From Proteiniphilum saccharofermentans (GTDB lineage: Bacteria; Bacteroidota; Bacteroidia; Bacteroidales; Dysgonomonadaceae), in assembly GCF_900095135.1 (NCBI RefSeq), contig NZ_LT605205.1:434001-498000 (forward strand): a stretch of 64,000 bases of DNA, in the 5' to 3' direction. Shown piece by piece: positions 26,729 to 35,317 of the stretch (its first letter is position 1; every line of letters starts with the position of its first letter). A program made the position numbers and the translations under genes. Under the pieces are notes generated by a model. The model saw only the letters and a program-made list of their open reading frames with translations. It was not told where the DNA came from and ran no database searches.

Positions 26729-27328
26729 TTAAAATCCTTTGAATAACAATATGATAAATATGATTGAAGGTAAAGTGGCATTTTCTTTTCTGATTTTATT
26801 GATTGCCTGGGATACGAGTTTCCGGATCGAAGTCTCATTCCTCCCCATCATTTCGGAGATTTGGGCATATTCCAGTTCCTGAATATATCGTAAGTACACA
26901 GCTTCTTTCTGCAGAGGAGAGAGGCTGTTCAATAATTTCTCTATTTTCTGTTGTATCACCACCCGGTCTTCATCCTCAATAATTTCATCAAGAATAGTAG
27001 TCTTGATGGAAAAATTAAAAGCATCATGCTGAATATCCGTTGTATTGGAGAAAGGTTTGTATCTGAAAAAATCATATAACTTATTTTTCAGGGATTTCAG
27101 AAGAAAAAACTTAAAATGCGCTACAGAGTTAAATCGTGGTTTGTTAAAAAAAATTTTCAGAAATACATCCTGTATGGCGTCCATTACATAATCGTCTTCT
27201 ACACCCAGACTCTTGCCATAGGCATACATGTCGTTGATAAAGAATTTGTAAAAGAAAGAAAATGCTTCTTCATCTCCCTTTTGTAGTTTTACGAAAATAT
27301 TTGATACTTCTTCGGATGCCACATTCAT
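26729..27328 (-). CDS. ECF-family RNA polymerase sigma factor
   Basis: The 199-residue protein has sigma region 2 (residues about 25-90; DYVMDAIQDVFLKIF) and region 4 with its helix-turn-helix (about 135-185; LSPLQKEAVYLRYIQELEYAQISEMM). Bacteroidota ECF factors of this type are paired with a FecR protein and a SusC-type receptor, all of which follow on the same strand. The C-terminus has a short hydrophobic tail (IIFIILLFKGF), which may place it near the membrane partner. An insertion sequence now separates it from fecR. Confidence 0.92.
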   Translation of the reverse strand: MNVASEEVSNIFVKLQKGDEEAFSFFYKFFINDMYAYGKSLGVEDDYVMDAIQDVFLKIFFNKPRFNSVAHFKFFLLKSLKNKLYDFFRYKPFSNTTDIQHDAFNFSIKTTILDEIIEDEDRVVIQQKIEKLLNSLSPLQKEAVYLRYIQELEYAQISEMMGRNETSIRKLVSQAINKIRKENATLPSIIFIILLFKGF

Positions 27329-27523
27329 AAATAGTATATCCTCTATAGAAATTGATAAAAACGATACAAGAGCAGGGTTATATCCAAATTACAGAAATAT
27401 AGGGAAGTAATCTGTTCATTTCATTAAATCAGAGTGCCTTATAGTTATCTGTGGCTCTCCGGTTTGAACCGTCGACCCTCAATCTGTGCCCCAAATATAG
27501 ATAATTTTTTATATAACCAAAAA

Positions 27524-27618
27524 TTTTAAAAAAAGAGGCCCCCTCGATCGAGAAGGCCTCTTTTGTATCGGTTAACGTGATATCAGCATTAAGGTAAAAA
27601 AGATTGTTTTAGGTTATC
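27524..27618 (-). ncRNA. Candidate small RNA (about 95 nt)
   Basis: A textbook Bacteroidota promoter on the minus strand (27653-27623) is followed by about 95 nt without a reading frame. It ends in a strong terminator whose stem AAAAGAGGCC/GGCCTCTTTT runs into seven T. Near both ends GTATCG (27565-27570) can pair with CGATAC (27618-27623), though part of the second arm may lie upstream of the start. There is no gene whose 3' end this terminator would serve. The exact ends are estimates, and I cannot assign it to a known RNA family. Confidence 0.55.
27531..27564 (-). terminator. Rho-independent terminator of candidate small RNA
   Basis: Perfect 10-bp stem AAAAGAGGCC (27531-27540) with GGCCTCTTTT (27555-27564) and a 14-nt loop. 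It is followed by a T-run on the minus strand. Confidence 0.75.
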
Positions 27619-27622
27619 GATA

Positions 27623-27653
27623 CAAAGATAGAGCGCTATTTTGAATCTGCAAA
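27623..27653 (-). promoter_or_regulatory. Bacteroidota-type promoter for candidate small RNA
   Basis: On the minus strand TTTG (27653-27650), a 19-nt spacer and TATCTTTG (27630-27623) match the -33 TTTG and -7 TAnnTTTG consensus exactly. Confidence 0.65.
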
Positions 27654-27657
27654 ATAA

Positions 27658-27696
27658 AAAAATATGTTATAAGACATATTTCTGTAACATATTTTT
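27658..27696 (-). terminator. AT-rich hairpin upstream of candidate small RNA
   Basis: AAAAATATGTTA (27658-27669) and TAACATATTTTT (27685-27696) pair perfectly around 15 nt. On the minus strand the stem runs into TTTTTTTATTTT. It could be a second terminator that separates rpsO-side transcription from the small RNA promoter. Confidence 0.4.
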
Positions 27697-27830
27697 AAGC
27701 GCTGTCATCTGTCTCCCATAGAGAACATATATGTAAATAATTGTTATCCTATTCGTTATATATTGTTCTCTGGTCGCTTGTATCATTGAGTAGATGTTTA
27801 ATTTTCTTTAATGCAAAAGATCAAGAATAA

Positions 27831-27867
27831 AAAAAGAGGATAAAAAACAATTGTTCCATCCTCTTTT
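27831..27867 (-). terminator. rpsO terminator
   Basis: AAAAGAGGAT (27832-27841) and ATCCTCTTTT (27858-27867) form a perfect stem 19 nt after the rpsO stop. It is followed by T-rich sequence on the minus strand. Confidence 0.75.
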
Positions 27868-27885
27868 CGTCCTTTTTTGAGAAAA

Positions 27886-28155
27886 TTATTTTCTGATCCC
27901 CAGTTCCTTGATAATGGAACGATATCTTTCGATATCTGTGTCGATCAGATAATCGAGTAAACGACGACGTTTACCGACTAAAATTTTCAATGCTCTTTCT
28001 GTGCTATAATCTTTTTTGTTTGACTTGAGATGCTCAGTCAAATGCGAAATACGGTAGGAAAACAATGCTATCTGCGCTTCTGATGAGCCAGTATCAGTGT
28101 TGGACTTCCCGTATTTGGCGAAGATTTCCTTCTTTTTAGCAGAATCTAAATACAT
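27886..28155 (-). CDS. rpsO: 30S ribosomal protein S15
   Basis: The 89-residue product shows the full S15 pattern: TDTGSSEAQIALFSYRI, LTEHLKSNKKDYS and GKRRRLLDYL. Length and ends match the family exactly. S15 binds the central domain of 16S rRNA early in 30S assembly. The gene stands alone with its own promoter (28198-28228) and terminator. Confidence 0.98.
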   Translation of the reverse strand: MYLDSAKKKEIFAKYGKSNTDTGSSEAQIALFSYRISHLTEHLKSNKKDYSTERALKILVGKRRRLLDYLIDTDIERYRSIIKELGIRK

Positions 28156-28197
28156 ACTGATTTGTAGATAATATAATTATATAAAACTTTTGGGTTG

Positions 28198-28228
28198 CAA
28201 AGGTACACCTAAATTTCCTAATTCCAAA
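28198..28228 (-). promoter_or_regulatory. rpsO promoter
   Basis: On the minus strand TTTG (28228-28225), a 19-nt spacer and TACCTTTG (28205-28198) fit the Bacteroidota consensus. The -7 box lies 43 nt before the rpsO start. Confidence 0.7.
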
Positions 28229-28320
28229 CAGTTTTGTAATTTTCTTTATTTTTCCATTCCAAGGTTCGTTGTGTCTTAATTAATCCACTAGACCACTTAG
28301 CTACCCAGGCACTTTCCACA

Positions 28321-29589
28321 TTAATCCGCTCTCCTCCGTAATTTTCCACTCAATCGTTTCACGGCATCCATTATTTCCTGATTCGGTTCAATTACGTTAT
28401 ATTCTCCCCAGAAATCCGGATCGAGGAAGTGTTCTACCTTTTCTGCAATCACATCAGTGGACCTGATCCTCTCGTTACGAGGAAATTTCACTACATTGTT
28501 GTCATATCTGTCGGTAATAGCCATTTCCGAGCTAATTGTATAAGTGGTGGCAAACAGGCCGAAGAATCGGTTTGTCCATCTCACACGGAATGAAACTTCG
28601 GTACTACTATAATTAAAGAACCATTTTCCGTCACTCTCGGTAAAATCCACTACATACTGCGCCTTGTTTACGTCCACCCTCATCTTGGATGGTTTTCGTC
28701 TGATAAAGATATTGGCTGCATCTTTTCGGTCTTCCACATTCATATTGAATTCCATACGGGCAAAAGCCAAAGATGCCGCATCCAAATAAATATTTCCCCT
28801 GAACAGGATCTCTTTTATTCCCGGATGAGGGGCAAATGAAATGACATAGTGCGGTTTGTCGTTAATATTAATGAGTCCTTCGATATGAAATTGATATTCC
28901 GATGCATCTGTCCCGAAAACGATTTCCGGATTTTTGGCAATGTCCAACATCAGTGCGTCGCTAATACCTCCCTGAAACTTTAAGAGCACAGTGTCCCGGG
29001 GGGAAATATCAGTAGCCTTACGTCCAATATATATCTTGGCCTGATCATTACTATATGAACTATAGGTAGCTTTATATATATCCAATACCGTCTCTACCAG
29101 CGAGATATAATTCGATCCCTTCTTAACTGACTCACGATAGAAGGCAACCATCATATGAGGATTATCGGGATAATTCTGCGGAATGCGTTGCAATGCCTCT
29201 TTTATTAACTCTTTACCGTCGCCCGATACCACGACGACCTCACTCAATTCAATGGGAGAAGGCTTTAAAGTGATATGGTTGTTTGGATTATCGATCAGTG
29301 TAATTATCGGGATATTCCGGTTTTCATATCCCAAATATCGGATAAGCAGTTGTGAATTTTTTGTAGAGGCCGGGACACGAATGGAAAAATATCCATCCTG
29401 ATTGGTAACGCTTGATACATTCACCTGTTGAACCGAAACACTTGCATTGACCAGTGGCTCGTTGGTATCTCCCCCAAGCACCCTGCCTCTAATCAGATAG
29501 GTGGAATCCGGCTGTGCTGCATTCCCGGAGAGCAGACTCGAAGTTGATAAGAGGCAGAAAAATAGAATCAGACGGAATAAATTGTTCAT
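28321..29589 (-). CDS. Carboxypeptidase-like regulatory domain protein, exported
   Basis: The 422-residue protein has a signal peptide (residues about 5-25). A CarboxypepD_reg-like beta-sandwich follows (residues about 30-110; NEPLVNASVSVQQVN, then NQDGYFSIRVPAS, LLIRYLGYE), then a linker LSEVVVVSGDG. The C-terminal region of about 290 residues is beta-rich and resembles those of DUF5686-like envelope proteins of Bacteroidota. There is no TonB-dependent barrel. It is probably periplasmic or attached to the outer membrane; the function is unknown. It is divergent from nadB. Confidence 0.65.
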   Translation of the reverse strand: MNNLFRLILFFCLLSTSSLLSGNAAQPDSTYLIRGRVLGGDTNEPLVNASVSVQQVNVSSVTNQDGYFSIRVPASTKNSQLLIRYLGYENRNIPIITLIDNPNNHITLKPSPIELSEVVVVSGDGKELIKEALQRIPQNYPDNPHMMVAFYRESVKKGSNYISLVETVLDIYKATYSSYSNDQAKIYIGRKATDISPRDTVLLKFQGGISDALMLDIAKNPEIVFGTDASEYQFHIEGLININDKPHYVISFAPHPGIKEILFRGNIYLDAASLAFARMEFNMNVEDRKDAANIFIRRKPSKMRVDVNKAQYVVDFTESDGKWFFNYSSTEVSFRVRWTNRFFGLFATTYTISSEMAITDRYDNNVVKFPRNERIRSTDVIAEKVEHFLDPDFWGEYNVIEPNQEIMDAVKRLSGKLRRRAD

Positions 29590-29786
29590 ACCAAAATAAT
29601 TAAGAGTGTGATACAGGTCGTAACTTGATGTTTAACAGTCGATTTATTAAATATACAAAGAAAACAAATTAGGAGGGATTTTTTGGATGTATAACGTTTT
29701 TTAACCTTGCGGATTGCTCTATCGGGAGCTGCGTTGGAAGATTTGGAAATGTTGCGCTAGAGAGGGGAGAGGTATTTGTGGAAATG

Positions 29787-29819
29787 GTTGATGATTCCGG
29801 GAAAAATCTTGTAAATTTG
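29787..29819 (+). promoter_or_regulatory. nadB promoter
   Basis: GTTG (29787-29790), a 21-nt spacer and TAAATTTG (29812-29819) fit the Bacteroidota consensus, 28 nt before the nadB start. Confidence 0.55.
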
Positions 29820-29847
29820 TATCGAAATAATCCTAAAGAAGAGGTAA

Positions 29848-31428
29848 ATGGTTTATAGATATGATTTTCTGGTGATCGGCTCGGGTATTGCCGGAATGAG
29901 TTATGCACTGAAGGTGGCAAAACATGGAAGAGTAGCTATTGCGGCAAAGAATTCCCTTGAAGATGCCAATACATATTATGCCCAAGGGGGAATTGCCTCC
30001 GTAACCAATCCGTGGGATAATTTCGAGAAGCATATAGCCGATACGTTGGATGCCGGAGCAGGTCTTTGCGACGTGGAGGTGGTGGAAAAGGTGGTGCGTG
30101 AAGCCCCCGATCAAATCAGGGAACTGATAAGGTGGGGAGTCGATTTTGATAAAGATGACAAAGGTAATTTTGATCTCCATCGGGAAGGGGGACATTCTGA
30201 ATTTCGTATTTTACATCATAAGGATAATACCGGGGCAGAAATACAGGACAGCCTGATCGAGACCATCCGGAAGCATCCGAATATCGACGTGTTCGATCAC
30301 CATTTTGCCATAGAGGCACTTACGCAGCATCATTTGGGACAGGTTGTTACAAGACACACCTCTGGTATTGAATGTTATGGGGCTTACATCCTCAATCAGG
30401 AAACTAACGAGATTGATACATTTCTTGCCCGGGTTACCATGATGGCTACAGGTGGAATCGGTTGTATTTATCAGACCACCACTAACCCGCTGGTCGCCAC
30501 AGGCGATGGCATTGCGATGGTAGCACGTGCCAAAGGCGAGATCAAGGGGATGGAGTTTGTGCAATTTCATCCTACTGCATTGTATCATCCCGGTGCCCGC
30601 CCTTCATTTCTTATTACTGAAGCGATACGTGGTTACGGAGGTGTATTGAAGACGCTTGATGGTGAGGAGTTTATGCGTAAATATGATAAACGCGGATCAC
30701 TTGCTCCCCGCGATATAGTTGCCCGCGCTATCGATACCGAGATGAAAGAGAAAGGTTTTGAGCACCTTTTTCTGGATGTAACCCATAAAGAGCCTGAAGA
30801 GACCCGGAAACATTTTCCTACCATTTATGAAAAATGTCTTTCCTACGGGATTGACATTACTAAAGATATGATCCCTGTGGCTCCTGCGGCTCACTATTTG
30901 TGTGGAGGGATTAAAGTGAATATGGATGGGGAGACGAGTATCAGTCGCCTTTATGCTAACGGAGAGTGTGCCTGTACAGGACTTCATGGGGCTAACCGGC
31001 TGGCATCTAATTCCCTGATTGAAGCGGTAGTTTTCGCCGATGCTGCGGCAAAACATTCTATTCCGCTCTTCAGGCAGTACCCGTTCCGCGAAGATATTCC
31101 CTCCTGGAATGCCGAAGGGGTGACCTCTCCCGAGGAGATGGTGTTGATTACGCAGAGTTACAGGGAAGTAGGACAGATCATGTCGTCTTATGTAGGCATT
31201 GTTCGTTCAGATTTGCGTTTGCAAAGAGCGCTTAGCCGGTTGAATATCTTGTTCCGGGAAACTGAGGATCTCTTCCAGCGTTCTGTGGTATCGCGTGATA
31301 TTTGTGAATTGAGGAATATCATCAAGGTGGGATATATGGTTATTAAGCAGGCTATGGCACGAAAAGAGAGCAGAGGATTACATTATACCGTTGATTATCC
31401 CGGCCAGAATCCCGATTCGGTACTTTAA
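29848..31428 (+). CDS. nadB: L-aspartate oxidase
   Basis: The 526-residue flavoprotein begins with the FAD-binding motif DFLVIGSGIAGMSYAL, then NTYYAQGGIASV. It contains FVQFHPTALYHPG and ITEAIRGYGGVL, typical of the succinate dehydrogenase/aspartate oxidase family, with the NadB-like C-terminal helical domain. It oxidises L-aspartate to iminoaspartate for NAD synthesis in the cytoplasm; in anaerobes fumarate is the likely electron acceptor. nadA and nadC are not nearby. It is followed by folP after a repeat-rich spacer. Confidence 0.95.
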   Translation: MVYRYDFLVIGSGIAGMSYALKVAKHGRVAIAAKNSLEDANTYYAQGGIASVTNPWDNFEKHIADTLDAGAGLCDVEVVEKVVREAPDQIRELIRWGVDFDKDDKGNFDLHREGGHSEFRILHHKDNTGAEIQDSLIETIRKHPNIDVFDHHFAIEALTQHHLGQVVTRHTSGIECYGAYILNQETNEIDTFLARVTMMATGGIGCIYQTTTNPLVATGDGIAMVARAKGEIKGMEFVQFHPTALYHPGARPSFLITEAIRGYGGVLKTLDGEEFMRKYDKRGSLAPRDIVARAIDTEMKEKGFEHLFLDVTHKEPEETRKHFPTIYEKCLSYGIDITKDMIPVAPAAHYLCGGIKVNMDGETSISRLYANGECACTGLHGANRLASNSLIEAVVFADAAAKHSIPLFRQYPFREDIPSWNAEGVTSPEEMVLITQSYREVGQIMSSYVGIVRSDLRLQRALSRLNILFRETEDLFQRSVVSRDICELRNIIKVGYMVIKQAMARKESRGLHYTVDYPGQNPDSVL

Positions 31429-31478
31429 GATTCAAAATTCAAAATTCAAGATTCAAGATTTAAGATTCAAGATTCAAA
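31428..31478. repeat. Low-complexity ttcaagatt repeats
   Basis: The nadB-folP spacer is made of at least five near-copies of a ttcaagatt/ttcaaaatt unit. Related patterns occur near 11882-11908 and 59557-59632, and weakly near 41355. Confidence 0.6.
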
Positions 31479-31528
31479 CTTCTCAACTTCTTGACTTCTT
31501 AGTTCTCAGTTCTACAATTATTGAAAGA

Positions 31529-32365
31529 ATGAAGACAATTAATATAAACGGTCAACTGCTTGATTTTTCCACACCCCGTGTGATGGGTATTGTGAATGTC
31601 ACTCCCGATTCCTTCTTTTCAGGTAGCAGGACAGAAGCTGCCAACGAGATTATAAAGAGGTGTGCCCAAATACTCAGGGAAGGAGGGACGATGATTGACG
31701 TAGGTGCCCAATCCACTTCACCTGCATCCCGTTTTCTCGATGCAAAGGAGGAAGCCGGACGGCTGATGCCTGCGCTGAAGTTGATCCGTGATGAATTTCC
31801 CGATACGATCCTTTCGGTCGATACATTTTATGCAGATGTGGCGAAAGAGGCTGTAGAAAAGTATGGAGTGAACATCATCAACGATATTTCGGGAGGGCAG
31901 ATAGATGAGCAGATGTTTCCGGTTGTGGCTCAGCTGAATGTCCCTTATATTCTGATGCATATGCGTGGTACACCGCAGACAATGCAACAGTTCATCCACT
32001 ATGATAATTTTATTCAGGATATCCTTTACTATTTCTCTGAACGCAAGGCAAAATTGAATCAGATCGGGGTAAATGATGTGATCATAGATCCCGGTTTCGG
32101 ATTCAGTAAAACGGTATCTCAAAATTACGAATTGATGGCTTATCTGAAATATTTTCATATCTTTGAGGAACCTATACTGGTAGGAATATCGCGAAAATCG
32201 ATGATCTACAAGCTGCTTGGGATCACACCGGAAGAAAGCCTTAACGGCACATCTGTTCTCAATGCGGTGGCATTGCTTTCCGGAGCCGGCATCCTGCGGG
32301 TGCATGATGTGAAAGAGGCTGTAGAGTGTGTGAAAATCATCGAAAACGTTCAATTTTATTCATAA
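31529..32365 (+). CDS. folP: Dihydropteroate synthase
   Basis: I start at 31529 (MKTININGQLLDFS); the longer frame reads through the ttcaagatt repeats and is not credible. The product of about 278 residues carries PRVMGIVNVTPDSFF, the GAQSTSP pterin-site motif, NDISGG, LMHMRGTP and the DPGFGFSKT motif. It condenses pterin pyrophosphate with p-aminobenzoate in folate synthesis and is the target of sulfonamides. It lies 6 nt before cdaA. Confidence 0.95.
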   Translation: MKTININGQLLDFSTPRVMGIVNVTPDSFFSGSRTEAANEIIKRCAQILREGGTMIDVGAQSTSPASRFLDAKEEAGRLMPALKLIRDEFPDTILSVDTFYADVAKEAVEKYGVNIINDISGGQIDEQMFPVVAQLNVPYILMHMRGTPQTMQQFIHYDNFIQDILYYFSERKAKLNQIGVNDVIIDPGFGFSKTVSQNYELMAYLKYFHIFEEPILVGISRKSMIYKLLGITPEESLNGTSVLNAVALLSGAGILRVHDVKEAVECVKIIENVQFYS

Positions 32366-32371
32366 AGAAAT

Positions 32372-33130
32372 ATGTTCATACATTTTGGAATAAAAGATTT
32401 CATTGATGTAGTGCTGGTGGCGCTACTTCTTTATTATCTGTTCCGGTTGGTGAAGATCTCGGGGATGCGTCCCCTTTTTCTCGGAATCCTGGTTTTCATG
32501 GTAATCTGGATTCTGGTCTCACGGATATTTAATATGGTATTGCTCGGATCTATTCTCGACCAATTTGTGAGTGTGGGGCTTTTCCTATTGGTAATTCTTT
32601 TTCAGGATGAGATTCGACGTTTTTTAATGTCACTCGGATCCAAGAAAGGATGGAATTTTATCACAAAACTGTTCTTTCCTGATAAACAGAAGAATGATAA
32701 GTCGTACCTGACACCTATTGTGCTCGCTTGTATGAACATGTCAAAAACAAACACAGGTGCACTGATTGCTATTCAAGGCGATCTTCATTTAGGACTTTAT
32801 GAACAGACCGGTGAGATTGTCAATGCCGATATATCGTCGAGACTTATCGAGAATATATTTTTCAAGAACAGCCCTTTGCATGACGGGGCCATGATCGTTG
32901 TCGGAAAGAAGATTAAAGCTGCGGGATGTATTTTGCCTATCTCCCAGAACCCTAATATACCCACCCACCTTGGATTACGACACCGAGCCGGATTGGGGAT
33001 ATCCCAGGAAACTGACGCCAGAGTGATTATCGTTTCCGAAGAGAGAGGGAAGATATCGTTTGCATCACAGGGACGACTCAAAATGAATATTTCACCGGAG
33101 GACCTGCAACGTTTGTTGTTGGAAGACTAA
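32372..33130 (+). CDS. cdaA: Diadenylate cyclase CdaA type (c-di-AMP synthase)
   Basis: The 252-residue protein has three N-terminal membrane helices (residues about 10-75) and then a DisA_N cyclase domain. The DGA and RHR catalytic motifs are visible in SPLHDGAMIV and GLRHRAGLG. It makes cyclic di-AMP at the inner membrane, a signal for cell-wall and osmolyte control. The folP-cdaA pairing occurs in other Bacteroidota. Usual CdaA length. Confidence 0.95.
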   Translation: MFIHFGIKDFIDVVLVALLLYYLFRLVKISGMRPLFLGILVFMVIWILVSRIFNMVLLGSILDQFVSVGLFLLVILFQDEIRRFLMSLGSKKGWNFITKLFFPDKQKNDKSYLTPIVLACMNMSKTNTGALIAIQGDLHLGLYEQTGEIVNADISSRLIENIFFKNSPLHDGAMIVVGKKIKAAGCILPISQNPNIPTHLGLRHRAGLGISQETDARVIIVSEERGKISFASQGRLKMNISPEDLQRLLLED

Positions 33131-33184
33131 CCTAATGTGTCGTTGTGATTAATTACTAATTTGTAATTGGTAATTTTCAATATT

Positions 33185-34291
33185 ATGATTTTAAAAGAAC
33201 TTTCCCTTATTAATTATAAAAACCTGACTCAGGCAGATCTTACTTTGTCACCCAAGATGAATTGTTTCATCGGAAACAATGGAATGGGGAAGACCAATCT
33301 GCTTGATGCCATTTATTATCTCTCCTTTTGCAGAAGTTACACCAATCCTGTGGATTCGCAGATCATAAGACATGGTGAAGAGGTTTGTTTGTTGCAGGGG
33401 AAGTATGAGTTTGAGGATGATACCAAAGAGGAGGTCTATTGTGCTATCCGTCGCCGGCAAAAGAAACAGTTCAAGCGCAATAAGAAAGAATATGAACGGC
33501 TTTCAGGCCATATCGGGTTAATTCCTCTGGTAATGATATCTCCGGCCGATAATGAACTGATTACAGGTGGAAGCGAGGTGCGCCGCAGATTTATGGATAT
33601 GGCTGTATCCCAGTTTGACAAGGAGTATCTGCGTGCTTTACTAAGGTATAATAAAACATTACAGCAACGCAATGTGTTGTTGAAAAATGAGGAATCGCTT
33701 ATCGATTTCACTTTGTTGGATCTCTGGGAAGAGCAGATGGCCGAAGCCGGAGCCTTCATTTATAATAAAAGGAAAGAATTTATTGAGGAATTTACTCCTA
33801 TCTTCAATCAATTCTATGCGAATATCAGTCAATCGGGAGAACAGGTCTCCTTCAGCTATACTTCTCAATTGGATGATGCTGATTTCCTTGAAAAGTTGAG
33901 ACATAACAGGCAGCGTGATGTCTATCTCGGTCATACTTCGGTGGGTATTCACCGTGATGAACTGGAGATGTTACTTGATGGCTATCCTATCAAAAAGGTG
34001 GGATCACAGGGGCAGAACAAGACCTATTTTGTTTCACTGAAACTGGCTCAGTTTCACTTCCTGTTGAAAACGGGCAGGACAACGCCTATCCTGTTGTTGG
34101 ATGATATTTTCGACCGGCTTGATGCGAAAAGGGTAGAGGAGATTGTAAAATTGGTTTCAGGATCGGAATTTGGACAAATATTCATATCGGACACCAACAG
34201 GGGATCGCTTGATAAGATATTGGCGAGGGTTAATAACAACTCACATATCTATTCTGTAGTGGATGGCGAGATAAACCTGATGAAAGATTAG
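33185..34291 (+). CDS. recF: DNA replication/repair protein RecF
   Basis: The product of about 368 residues is an SMC-like ATPase: Walker A GNNGMGKTNLLDA, the ABC-type signature VGSQGQNKTY, and Walker B PILLLDDIFDRLD. RecF helps load RecA at single-strand gaps. I start at 33185 (MILKELSLINYKN), since the six residues before it in the longer frame are not conserved. A DUF721 gene follows 5 nt downstream. Confidence 0.96.
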   Translation: MILKELSLINYKNLTQADLTLSPKMNCFIGNNGMGKTNLLDAIYYLSFCRSYTNPVDSQIIRHGEEVCLLQGKYEFEDDTKEEVYCAIRRRQKKQFKRNKKEYERLSGHIGLIPLVMISPADNELITGGSEVRRRFMDMAVSQFDKEYLRALLRYNKTLQQRNVLLKNEESLIDFTLLDLWEEQMAEAGAFIYNKRKEFIEEFTPIFNQFYANISQSGEQVSFSYTSQLDDADFLEKLRHNRQRDVYLGHTSVGIHRDELEMLLDGYPIKKVGSQGQNKTYFVSLKLAQFHFLLKTGRTTPILLLDDIFDRLDAKRVEEIVKLVSGSEFGQIFISDTNRGSLDKILARVNNNSHIYSVVDGEINLMKD

Positions 34292-34296
34292 TCTGT

Positions 34297-34590
34297 ATGC
34301 AGAAGAAAAATGCTCAATCGTTGTCAGAAGCACTCTCCGATTTCTTTAGTGAGAATAGTGCACTCAGGGTAAAGATGGCGCAACAGCGTGTTATCAGGGG
34401 TTGGAGTGAATTGTTTGGAGAAGGGATAGCCAAGTACACCGGCAATCTCTATTTCAACCGTGATACCCTTTACGTCCATCTTACTTCAGCTGTGTTACGC
34501 GCTGAGTTGATGATGATCAAAGAGGAACTGATTAAAAAATTGAATGAACATGCGGAGATGACTGTTGTGCATGATATTGTGTTTCGTTGA
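34297..34590 (+). CDS. DUF721 (DciA-like) protein
   Basis: The 97-residue protein matches the DUF721/DciA pattern: an N-terminal helix, then WSELFGEGIAKYTGNLYF, LYVHLTSAVLRAELMM and HDIVFR at the end. DciA loads the replicative helicase in bacteria that lack DnaC or DnaI; that role here is inferred from the family. It is encoded 5 nt after recF and is probably cotranscribed. Confidence 0.85.
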   Translation: MQKKNAQSLSEALSDFFSENSALRVKMAQQRVIRGWSELFGEGIAKYTGNLYFNRDTLYVHLTSAVLRAELMMIKEELIKKLNEHAEMTVVHDIVFR

Positions 34591-34628
34591 CTTTTGGGAA
34601 ATGATCTGCCTAAAGGAAAACCCAGGCT

Positions 34629-35276
34629 TTAGAAAAAAGCGGAAACCCCTAAATAGATCCCTTCCGGATGAGGAGAATTTGTGTGTTGCACTAGGTCGTA
34701 GTTCAGAGTGACATGCGATCTTCCCAGACGGAAACCGGCTCCTACTACCAGTGAAGGTACAAGTCCCCTGTCCATTATGGAATCCTTTGTTGTCTTGGAG
34801 GTAAATTTAGCCCAGATATAATTTAGTTCGGGTTGTGCGAACAGGGTGATGAAGTTTACCGGATAGAAATAACCAAACAGGTTTGCGCCCAGTAAATTAT
34901 TCCTTATTTCATATTCGTTAGTACGAGCTCTGGTATAGTAGTATTTGACCCCTGTACCAGCCATGAAATAATCATTGAATTGGTAGCCTATCTGCGGCCC
35001 AAAACCCAGATTTGTGTAGTTACTGCTTATCGATAGGCCCAGGTTAGCTCCAAAACGGAGTTTGCTTTTGTCGAAAGTGGCAGGCTGGTTCCGGGTTGCA
35101 TGTACATTCTCCCTACGCAAGGGTTCGCTGGTTGCCTTTATATTAGCGTTTGAACGATTATTACGATGAATATTCCTTTCATCATTGGAAGACACCCTGA
35201 TGGTGTCGTATGTGATGATCTGGGCCCCGGCTGACAGGGCTGAGAACAGGAAAAAAAGAAAAAACAATCGTTTCAT
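34629..35276 (-). CDS. Outer-membrane beta-barrel protein
   Basis: The 215-residue protein has a signal peptide (MKRLFFLFFLFSALSAGAQ). A polar linker follows, then alternating hydrophobic strands such as GANLGLSISSNYTNLGFG and MAGTGVKYYYTRA, ending in aromatic GVSAFF. This fits a small 8-stranded OmpA/OprF-like barrel. The function is unknown. It converges with the DUF721 gene, leaving 38 nt between stops. Confidence 0.75.
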   Translation of the reverse strand: MKRLFFLFFLFSALSAGAQIITYDTIRVSSNDERNIHRNNRSNANIKATSEPLRRENVHATRNQPATFDKSKLRFGANLGLSISSNYTNLGFGPQIGYQFNDYFMAGTGVKYYYTRARTNEYEIRNNLLGANLFGYFYPVNFITLFAQPELNYIWAKFTSKTTKDSIMDRGLVPSLVVGAGFRLGRSHVTLNYDLVQHTNSPHPEGIYLGVSAFF

Positions 35277-35317
35277 ACGATCATCGTTCTAAGGTCGTAT
35301 GTCAGGCAAATCATGCC

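Larger units (their letters stand above)
27329..27885. other. Gene-free stretch between ECF sigma gene and rpsO
   Basis: No coding frame with family features was found. It contains a candidate small RNA with promoter and terminator on the minus strand (27524-27653), an AT-rich perfect hairpin (27658-27696), an imperfect 8-13-bp dyad with AGAGAACA/TGTTCTCT arms (27720-27771), the rpsO terminator (27831-27867) and a tRNA-like scrap near 27450-27490. Confidence 0.7.

Noticed and set aside
27450-27490. Possible tRNA near the ECF sigma gene
   Set aside because: Only a T-loop-like stretch is present; the T-stem does not pair and no anticodon arm can be made. It is kept only as a low-interest observation of debris.
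31391-31528. Extended N-terminus for folP
   Set aside because: The extension translates low-complexity ttcaagatt repeats; the family start is at 31529.
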